A stretch of DNA of 64,000 nt. Origin: Saccharina japonica (lineage: Eukaryota > Sar > Phaeophyceae > Laminariales > Laminariaceae). The position numbers and the translations under genes are program-made. Below the pieces are notes generated by a model. It worked only from the letters and a program-made list of their open reading frames with translations, was not told where the DNA came from and ran no database searches. Positions 55,701-64,000 of this stretch are shown piece after piece (within the stretch, counting starts at the first letter, position 1; each line of letters starts with the position of its first letter). The DNA is taken from positions 204,685-268,684 of the forward strand of contig MEHQ01000969.1 in NCBI GenBank assembly GCA_008828725.1. The letters run 5' to 3'.

Positions 55701-58700
55701 TATAGGATCTAGATGATCTAGATGATCTAGATCGTGATCTGTGCGTCCGGTGTGTAGGGTCTTCCCCCGTATGTATGCTTCCGTCGGAATGGCTAAATCA
55801 CCTCCCTCTTCTGCATAAAAGTAGCGACCTGAATTATCCCTTTTATATGTATTAATTGTTTTCCACATCTTCCCCCTTGAAACATACCTGGTACGCGATA
55901 CTACAAGCGGGGTTGGTTAACTAGTTGCCTGATACCAGGTATTGAATGTCGGAATCCAGGGAAACTATACGTTGGGTTAGTTGGATGGGATCGCTTTCCA
56001 CGGATAACAGCGCAACACAACTTTGTTGGTTCATAACCCTGTTGAGACTTAAGGGAAGCACTCCACCTCTTCTTCAGCTGAACACTTAGCATCCACAACT
56101 CTACTCACTCCCTCTCGAGTTGTAAATATATGGAAACAAATACATAGCGAGCGTCCGAATGTTAGAGGTGTATCTATTCGGAGTAGGGACGCTACTCCGT
56201 AATGTCAAGGGTCAAATTGCTAAGCCAATCAACAGATGAGTACGCTCCCCCCCCTGTGGCCATACGACTACGGCCATGCATGAATATCGAGTACACCCCC
56301 CCCCTGCGTTCGCTTGCCGATTTTCGACGGAGAAGGCCGGCGGTACCAGACGAGCACTACTATTGTCGTCGTCCCGGGGAGAGCCCACCACCGGGAGCGC
56401 TAGCGATGATAGCCCTATCCCCCCTCTCCCCCCCTGCCCCACCTACCGCCGGCTAAAAACGAAGGTACCACCTGGGGTCAAGGACTGGGGCGACCAACTC
56501 GCGTCAAAAACGATGGAAATTTCTTCTACAGGACTGACGGTGGGGGTTAGGCCTACGCGACCTGTGAAGCATCGTTCGCTCGATATGATCGATGCCGCGA
56601 GTGCTCAAGGTGAACACAGGCTCGGCAGTGTACCGGCATACTATATGACTGCTGGATCATTGCTTCAGTCCTTCTGCAGAGGGGTAAAGAGAACTTTCAA
56701 GCTTGAAAGTTCATTTTTTGAGGCTCCAGAGGGAACAAAAAAAAACGACGAATACGTACTCGTTTGATGTAAATGGCGGTTACAGAATCAGCCGCCACAC
56801 GAAAGCAAACGCGGCCTGTTAATTATAGGGTCAAGGGAGATGACGTTTTCAAGTGCCGGAACTCGTACGCAAGGAGTTTGTAGCGACACGCGTTTGACGG
56901 CTTGCATTATCACACCCCGGTGATAACACACAACACAGCCACTTCTCCTTCGTTTGTGTTGAAAAATACGGGTGTCCCAAAAAGGGGATAAAACAACACC
57001 ACGGCTCTGTATCACACCTATCCGCCGCTACGTACCTTGTCTGCTTGGATGTCCAAAGGGTGTGGTCTGCCATCGCTTGGCGGAGGGGGGACGAACGCCG
57101 CCGGAGGAGTCGCTGGTGTGGGGGGAGCATTCGAGAACGCTGCCCGGAAGCTACCGCGCATTAGCCGGAGCGCCGGTGGTCTGACGTTTGGGTGAGAGGG
57201 CAACGTGGGCGGATATAAAGCGGGTTTGGTTTGGTGTGGCACCAGGCCTCCAACTCGCCATCCAGTGGTGGGAAGGGGGTGTGAAGAGCAGGGCAGTCAC
57301 ATTTATCATGCCTTAAAGATTGGCAGATGGATGGACAAGGTGGTGGGAGAGTAATAGCGATACACGTTATTTAAGGGTATGTTTGGTAGGGTTTACCGGT
57401 ATATACCCGGGGTATTTTTGGTGGGCGCGCCGAGGTTATCAAAGTGTCGGGTACCGGGTATCGAGTTCATACCGAACCGTACTGGAGTGTTCGGTAGGGT
57501 ATTGACGACGTACCGAGCCTTACCGAGGACCTCCGGCAGGGTATTTACCGGCAGATGCCCACGGTATACGTTGGTATGTACCCTACCGAACACACTTTTA
57601 TCACGTTGCTTGTTTGAGCGAAGAAAGGTTTCACCGACTGCGAACGGTTGGCTTTGTACGTCCACATATAGTTTCCACTGTTTCCGGCAACATGTGAGCC
57701 TTCCCGCTCGGAGCAGACGGCCACGCTCGAAACCACGTCTTACTCTCGGGTAGGACGACTGGAAAGCGTCCCTGTTGATTTCCCCCGAGCGTACAGCAAG
57801 TTGTCGTAGGTTCACAAAGAGCCGTACAGTTCACTCACCTAGTGGGTAACGTGTGGTTGGTTCCAGTACCTTCGACCCTGGTAATGCACCGAGACAAATA
57901 AAACGTACTGTGCCACACGGCGATATTAGTTCGTCTCAAAACTTCCTGCCCCAAACGCACTTCCTCATGAAAAACATCAACCAATGAAAGCACGTCTATA
58001 CGGTGTTGGCGGCGACCCCCTCGCGAAAAAAACGTCAGCGGCAGGCCACCGACGAGAGCAACCACTGCTGGAAATGGCCGCGTACGTGGGACAGTTGACG
58101 ATGGCGGTGGCGGCGGTGGCGTTGGTGGAGCGAGAGGGACGAAAATGGCTAGGGTGGCTGTACCAGCTGCCAAGATTGACGGGCGTTTGACGACCAAGTA
58201 AGCCAGACTACGGCGTTTGTTTTTTTTTTTGTATCCCGAGATGTGTAGCAAGGCAACGATACGCAGTGCACATAATGCGCGTTTGCTTTGACCGTGTGAA
58301 TGAAACAGAACCCGACCATTGCACTACTGGTAGGTGGCAAGTCATTGTGAAGGTAAAGTCTCTTTTTGCAGCAGAGTCGGGAATAATGTACCTTCGGGAT
58401 CAGTATTTTTTACACGACGGCAGAGAATATCTTGAAAATCTTGCTTGGTCTGGTTATCTAAAGTGCTCGCACAGGAAGAAGCGCTGGCTGCTGTTGTTCC
58501 CCCAACGGAAGCATACAACATTTTCACGCTGACAGGCCTAACACACACGACTATTTTGCAGTAGGTGTGTATCATGGCAGACAACGCCGTTTTTTAACCC
58601 CCTCCTTTGCCGCATGGCCCAAAAAACCTCGCTGTGGTTGCTTTTTGCCATTCGTCTTTTGTGCAATAGCCCTCTGTTCGCGGCTTCCATGATGGAGCTC

Positions 58701-61700
58701 ACTAAACCACCAAGAAGCGCTGCAGCTGGGCGTAACAAGGACCCCCTAATCGGCGACGGGGATGACGAGGAAGAGGCACCAGGGGGCATCGCCAACATGC
58801 GAGTCGTGAACGCTTCGAAGGTGATGGGGCCTACCACGGGGTGCTATTATCTTATACTTCGTTACGAAGCTTCGCTCGGAACCTCCCCATAAAAAAGGAA
58901 GAAAAACATGGCGGTAGGGCGTTGTCGTCCAGAAAATCTGTGGAACACCACTGCAGTAAATACGGGCGATGTTCCGTTGCCACGTTGGCGGTTTGTTTAT
59001 CCTTCACCGACGGTCATGGACAATTTGAGGCTGTTCGGAGTAGGAAAACAAAATCATGAGCAAACCTCCACCCAAGGAAACGATGCAAACGGTCCGTCCT
59101 CCACTGCATGCTGTACGTATCCTTAGCTCCATTCGCACGAGCGTCGGCACGGAAAATGAGCTGAGCGACACGCCCGAAAAGGAAGGGCAAAACTTCTCTC
59201 GCCGCACTTGTTCTCGAGACATCAATATCTAGATATGCACGTACTTTGTCTACACGAAGAGAGGTCGTAAAAATGTCCACATTGTCGACGATATGCCCAC
59301 TAGAACCATGACACCAGGAGTATGAACAGACCAAACGCAACTTGGAAAAGGAGAATCGTACAGCCCATTCTTTATTATCTCCCCTAGCCAAATCACAACA
59401 ACCGAAGCGTGTATAATATGCGTACACGCAGCACATCTATCACATTCTTCCATCGCCCTGCGACGCCACACTCTTCCTCGCATACAAGGCATAATACCCC
59501 CCCTCCCACCTGTCAGTTGTCACGTTTCAACAGATTCTCTACATGTGTCGAATTAAGCTCATTGGTTTAGTTTGCACCGCATTTATTTTGACACCGTGCT
59601 TCAACAACGAGCACTAGGTCAGCTCCTCTTGTTTTGAACTGCAGCCAGCTGTGGTCCACACACACACACACGCAGGCACCTGCTCTACTCGGCACTTGGA
59701 TCCGTTCAGGCTGGCACCTACACACAAGTTTCATACGACAAGTCTACATTATGTAATCGATACTACTGCCCCCCCCCCCCCGCGCCCCCAAAATCCCTCG
59801 CCGCACGACGTCAAAACCGCCCTCGGCGTACAAGATCATCGGTGGGAACGGCGCCAGTCGCCGCCCGGTATCCAGAAAGCCGAAACGGCAGCGGGCCGAA
59901 ACCGAGGCCCAGGGCGTCACCTCCTGGTCCTCGGACGACTTGAGGGTGAAGTACCGGGCTGAGAGGGACAGGGAGGAAGCGTACCAGGCGTTCCGCCTCG
60001 AGGAGCAAGTGGCAGACGCCCTTGAAAGGGACTACGGACAGGTAGCATAAACTGATCTATTTGGTTGGAAGGATGTTGCGGTGCTGCACCGCGATTGATA
60101 GCTCCTGTAGTCTACTCTACTCCATCCGGGGATCTGTGCATTCGGGGGGCCGAGTTTGGGGATTTTGGGCTACGTAGGGGACCGCGCTGCATTACGGGAC
60201 CGCATTCATATCTAGGCTAGGGGACCGGCGACGTGCGGTGCGGTGCGGTGCGGTGCGGTCTAGAGCAAGAAACGTCACGAGACATGCACACATTTCTGGC
60301 GTGTACATACGATATGAATGGTGCTACGCTGGGCGGGTTCACTAGGAGGCGAGGGGACTCGGCCGACATTCACAACGATGACTTGCATGATCCCCATATA
60401 TCGAACACCGGGTTACGGGAGTGTATACACGCTACCACGGTACACGAGCTCTAGAGAGGTAGGCAGACTTGCGATCGTAACTTGACACAATGTACGTGGC
60501 ACATCGCATGTCTTGATTTCTACTATAGTTCGCAACGACCAAATCAAAACAGTCTTCTTACCTTTCCCCTCTCTTCCCTATCCTAACTACCTGATGCTCA
60601 TGCCCTCTGTCCTTGCCCTATGACCAATTTATCGCACGTGCAGGTTGTCGCTGTGCCCGAGGTCGACCGTCACCCGCTGTACGTCGCCTACTACGCGCAG
60701 CTAGAGCGGGAAAACACCCGCTGCCTGCTGCGCGCGAGCGCCCGGAACAAGATGAAGCGCTTCATCACCGACGTGCACACGGTCTGGCTCACCAACCTCG
60801 CGCACCACCCCGAGTTCCGCCGGACGGTCAGGGGTGTCTTCGCCGGCGGAGACGAAAACTGCAGCGGCGATGACGGTGACAACGTCGACCCGGAAGAAGC
60901 CGCCGCACCGGAGAGGAGGGGACTCGACGGTGGGCGCGACAGCACCGCGATCGCCGCGTCACAGTCACAGATACAGTCCGTCCAGCCGAAGCGCGCGTTT
61001 CGAGAAGCTTTCTACTACCCCTCGAAGTCCGCGGCGTCGTCGCCAAGAACCGGGACCAACACCGACCGGGACGAACTTGAAGGGGGACCAGGTCGAGGAT
61101 CGCTCCAAGAATCAGCAGGAAACGTTCAGGACGATTTCACCAGCGTTGACAATGAAGGGGGAGAATCGCCCGAGCTTCCCCCCCCCGCGGCCACTGCGCC
61201 TACGTTGGCGGTTTTGGCTTGCGAGCGACGTCGAATTGGACCGGCTTCCACAGCTGGTGGAAACCGGAGGAGCATCGGAGGGGGTGGGGGTGTCCGAAGG
61301 AGTATCGGTGGAGGCGTCGGGGGGGGGGGGGGGGAAGCGAACAAGTTGTTGGAGGCACGCACGGTGCTGCTTCGTGTGCTTCGCTTCGCTCCTTCGCCGC
61401 CACCGCCGCCACCTCTGGTGTTGGCTACAGCGTCCGACAACATCGTCGGTACTGATACCGCTAGCCGTACCGCGGCGGGGGTCTTACACGTTGCCGTCGA
61501 GCAAACGCAGCCGGAGTTGTCGCAGCCGCAGCCGTTACCGGCACCGAAAGCAACGTGGCTGATATCGAGTTTCTGTCCGTACGATGGAACGGAAACCGGA
61601 ATCCTCGTCGGCCACGAGGTAGTCGCCAAGCGAGTAGGCGAAGCATTGTCAGCGCTTACTCCTTTAGCGACAGCGGGGGGATGTCTAGCCTCGAGAAACG

Positions 61701-63544
61701 AGGCACGGGAGCCGGCCGGAGACGGTTGGGGAGCGGGAGGGAGGCTGCGGCTGCTGCGAAAGGGTGTGCGAGTTCCGGCGCTGGCGGTTGACGGTCGTGT
61801 CGTGGGGAAAGTGTTGTCTGTGATAGAGGTGAGTGGGTGCGCTCATGCCTGGTCATGGGGGGTTGTTGGTGACGCGGTCGTCAAATAACATCGTGAAAGC
61901 CGAGAAGAAAAAACGAGTAAGAGTCGTCAGGTCGCTCGGTTCTATCGCTGGGAGAGAACGTTGGTTGCATATACCTTGTACTATCGCTGTGAGAATGGTG
62001 TACTCTAGAGAACAAAAACAACCGACGCTCATTTTCGTTCATGCGGGGGATGCGAGCAGCAGTCAAGTGAAGGAGAAGCTCAATCACCAAACGTGTTGAG
62101 ATTTTTCTCTCCCTTGATGAGATTTTCTTTATCTGTACACAGCAGTCGTGCCCGCGGAAAATGCCAACGCCAGCATTTGACCACCATAGAATGGGGATTG
62201 AGCTCTGCTACGCACGTACGTAGCCTGCCAGGCCTGCTGTCGCCACACGTGGTACGTACGACGTATCAAGTGTTGCTATAGGCGCGACACTACATATTGT
62301 GTTTTCGGTCGTTCTCACTTGTCCTTTTTGCTTTTGCTTTCACGCGCTCCCGTCTGCGTTGGTTACCGCTGACCATCCGGCCCAAGGTGTTCGTGTCGGC
62401 ATCCCCTCCTCCACCTGGGGAGGCTTCGGAAAAATCATTGCCGGGAGGGATCGTGGGTGCGGGAGAGAGCTTCGGCGGCGAAGATGCGCGAGTAGCAGCA
62501 ATCGCCGCGGACAACATCGTTCTTGAGGTTACCGCCTACCCAGCGGCGGCGGCGGCGGCGGTGCTCTGCCCGCGGCAAGGTCACCGACACACCGAGAGGC
62601 AGCGCGTGATTCTCACGGCGGAGAGCTTGTGGCAACGGAGGCGGTCCCTACACCCAGAGCTTACTCTCTTCGACAAACCTCCTACAGATCTAGCGGACTG
62701 GTTGAGGGGCAAGGGTACCTCCTCGGAAACAACGCGGGCAGGGGCCGAGGATAAGGGGGGGGAGGGAGGGACCACGCGAGAAGACGGGCGGGAGAGTCGG
62801 CGGGCAGGAGAGAGACCCGACCGCGGAACGGAGATCGGCGAGGGGTTGGGTCGCGAGTGGGGGACAGGGGGTGTGCACGAGGCTCTTGGCGACCTTGTGG
62901 GCATGGTGGCCTTTGGACCACCCGGCGTCGCCGAGGGCAGTGGTGACTCGGGTCATGATCGATGCGAAGGCACGTATTGTATATCGATGCCGTCTAAGTT
63001 GTGTCCATACCATGGAGTGAGAGGGGCAGGTTCCCGAGACGCATTGAGTCGTCGATACCTAGGTATATGTAGCCTTCCAGATGTTGACCTTGTCAACTGT
63101 CTCGTTGGTTCCTAGGGAAATTAAGAACCCGAGGCCTCCTCTCTCCCACCCTTCGCGCTTTCCTCCCCCGAGCGATACCAAATGACCAACCCGAACCGTG
63201 TTGCATGCAGAAGACACGAGGAGGGGTGATCGTGTGGCGAACTGTCTGCGGCCAAAACTAATACTCACGACTTTGATCAGCGTGTAACAAAAATACTACC
63301 TATCGTTGTCACCCTCTTTCCTCTTCCAGGTAGGGAGTCTAGAGCAATGCCGCTCCTCCTGCGACCAGCCCAAAGTGTCGGCCTAGTCGCCCGAATAGCG
63401 ACGGTGGGGGCAGCGGGAGCGGATGTGGCCACGAGTTCGGTAAACAATGCTCCGGTGCCAGGAGGGGTCGCCACTCTAGCGGACGAGAGCCGGGCGGAGG
63501 TGCTCCTGTCTCTTGTGCGCCTGGGAGCTAGCGGGAGAGGGTGA
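52741..63544 (+). CDS. Unrecognised large multi-exon protein (gene E)
   Basis: Exons chained by phase: 52741-52839 (ATG), 53068-53184, 55434-55649, 56465-56609, 57059-57191, 58039-58197, 58670-58820, 59835-60041, 60644-61828, 62387 to a donor in about 62714-63017, and 63331-63544 (TGA at 63542). The N-terminus is helical (DDTREFIRGLEMTARK, NANKRRLEELHRQQ). The middle is Gly/Ser-rich and acidic (DGDDEEEAPGG). A charged helical block follows (RVKYRAERDREEAYQAFRLE, ADALERDYGQ), then EVDRHPLYVAYYAQLERENT and NKMKRFITDVHTVWLTNLAHH. The long 395-codon exon then becomes disordered. No domain was recognised, and coiled-coil or scaffold roles would be guesses. Acceptor choice at 58039 (or 58045) and 59835 (or 59876), and the last donor, are uncertain. 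An exon duplication at 56333 could add sequence in frame. Confidence 0.58.
53960..54165. repeat. R5 fragment
   Basis: TGGACAGATCATCTACAGAT, TGATCTAGATCATTCAGGGC and GGGTGGGAGCCGTACC match the head of the R5 block at 47930-48060. It directly abuts the interrupted R3 element. Confidence 0.75.
54169..54496. mobile_element. R3 element with about 200-bp internal insertion
   Basis: Left half ACGGGGGACCATAGTGAATA plus GGACCTGCGGTACACCCAAA, and right half CCCTATTTTTACGTACAAGT plus TTTTGGTCTTATTTTTCTAT with GGTCCCACGT. Between about 54222 and 54440 lies sequence absent from the 100-bp copies. R5 flanks both sides, so R3 probably inserted into R5 or the reverse. Confidence 0.75.
55290..55405 (+). repeat. 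R2 poly-C-ended element upstream of a gene E exon
   Basis: CCTGGTCGGTGAAAACCCGA, TCCGTCCCGGCATTTAGGGA, ACCACTACAGCCATGCATGA and GAGTACCC(C)n. It ends about 30 bp before the acceptor at 55434, so the C-run lies within the likely polypyrimidine tract. Confidence 0.85.
56110..56305 (+). repeat. R2b copy followed by an R2 end
   Basis: R2b: GAGCGTCCGAATGTTAGAGG to GATGAGTACGCTCCCCCCC (56150-56255). Then an R2 end, CATACGACTACGGCCATGCA and GAGTACACC(C)n, which begins the 161-bp duplication at 56261. Confidence 0.75.
56261..56421 (+). repeat. 161-bp duplicate of an R2 end plus part of a gene E exon
   Basis: 56261-56421 repeats 55362-55522 almost exactly. It covers the R2 tail, the acceptor (CGACGGAG before AAGGCC) and the first 89 bp of the 55434-55649 exon, up to GATAGCCCTATCCC. 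The copy remains open and is in frame with exon 56465-56609. Confidence 0.92.
57487..57593. mobile_element. MITE with GTGTTCGGTAGGGTA ends
   Basis: GTGTTCGGTAGGGTA on the left faces TACCCTACCGAACAC on the right, 107 bp apart. The inside has further short inverted segments (TACCG / CGGTA). A related half-motif, GTTTGGTAGGGTTTACCGGT, lies at 57380. Confidence 0.85.
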
Positions 63545-64000
63545 GGAGTGAGGACGACCTCGACTGAAAGTTGCCAAACATCAAAGTCATATATAGCTTG
63601 CTTGGCCTCCTCCGGGTTGTTTCCTGTTTGTTCTTCACCGTTCTGCAGAACTTGTCTCATCATGTGTGCCTCGGGGTGCTTCTTTTTTACGAAAACGTTG
63701 CTATCTCTATCATACATATCTTGATGAGGAGAGTTCCAGCTGTATTTGTTGCGTTATACATTGTGAATTTCGGCTGTGGGTATTTAGGATGCCATGTCTC
63801 TACACGGCGTCGAAGTATGTCGAGCTACAAGTGAGCACCATGCTGGCGATTTACTTTGTTCTGTGCGACACCTGCTTTTTAACTTTATTGGCAACAGCAG
63901 TCAGTAGAATAACATGTTTTGAGGACCATGTGTATCAAACGTCCGTTTCAGCTGTGCCCTCTCCCGGATGCTCCCCTTTAGGCGGAGTCCAGTGATCACC
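63545..64000. other. Region downstream of gene E
   Basis: This is AT-richer sequence after the presumed stop at 63542. Short ORFs here are hydrophobic and lack splice or composition support. It is probably 3' untranslated and intergenic DNA. Confidence 0.4.

Noticed and set aside
57835-58251. 138-aa minus-strand Pro-rich ORF
   Set aside because: It is the complement of a Gly-rich plus-strand exon (58039-58197) whose both junctions fit gene E in phase.
63277-63717. 146-aa minus-strand ORF
   Set aside because: Antisense to the terminal exon of gene E. The plus-strand frame has the acceptor and stop that complete the gene.

Overview
This is a 64-kb piece of a eukaryotic nuclear chromosome. It has no bacterial-style operons, no rRNA and no CRISPR array. 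Short, GC-rich exons with GT/GC...AG junctions and compatible phases are separated by introns of about 0.2-3 kb. The introns are filled with small inverted-repeat elements, microsatellites and poly-G/poly-C runs. Short TTAGGG-type tracts occur inside the chromosome. Gene architecture and base composition would fit a stramenopile macroalga (for example a brown alga), but that is inference; no organism-specific marker was read.

Most of the coding sequence is invisible as long ORFs and had to be chained exon by exon. I support five genes. (A) 2665-16516, + strand: the coiled-coil, low-complexity C-terminal part of a protein ending in a block that resembles the C-terminus of NIMA-related (NEK) kinases; the 5' part lies off the left edge or is unresolved. 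(B) 33498 down to about 19623, - strand: a TRF4/PAPD5-type non-canonical poly(A) polymerase (TENT4 family), ten exons found. (C) 34933-46654, + strand: tRNA-dihydrouridine synthase DUS1, nine exons, 407 aa, complete. (D) 52501 down to about 49252, - strand: unrecognised Ser/Arg/Gln-rich protein. (E) 52741-63544, + strand: unrecognised large multi-exon protein with an acidic/Gly-rich middle and a helical block.

The layout alternates: A and B are tail-to-tail, B and C head-to-head across 1.4 kb, C and D tail-to-tail, and D and E head-to-head across only 239 bp. B and C both act on RNA (3'-end tailing for surveillance, and tRNA uridine reduction), but nothing in the sequence links them beyond their shared upstream region.

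The rest is repeats. There are at least nine families: an 85-bp satellite whose monomers are also dispersed (R1); a family ending in (C)n with a related shorter subfamily (R2, R2b); palindromic MITE-like elements (R3, R4, a CCGGCACTA element and a GGTAGGGT element); a GATCTAGATC-rich satellite (R5); an element with GGTRYACCTSTA ends (R10); and a hAT-like MITE family with TAGGGCTGTGA ends and a near-perfect 8-bp target duplication (R11). A tRNA-like tandem repeat and a ~1-kb foldback element with a telomere-like core in a gene D intron are also present. No transposase or reverse transcriptase was recognised.
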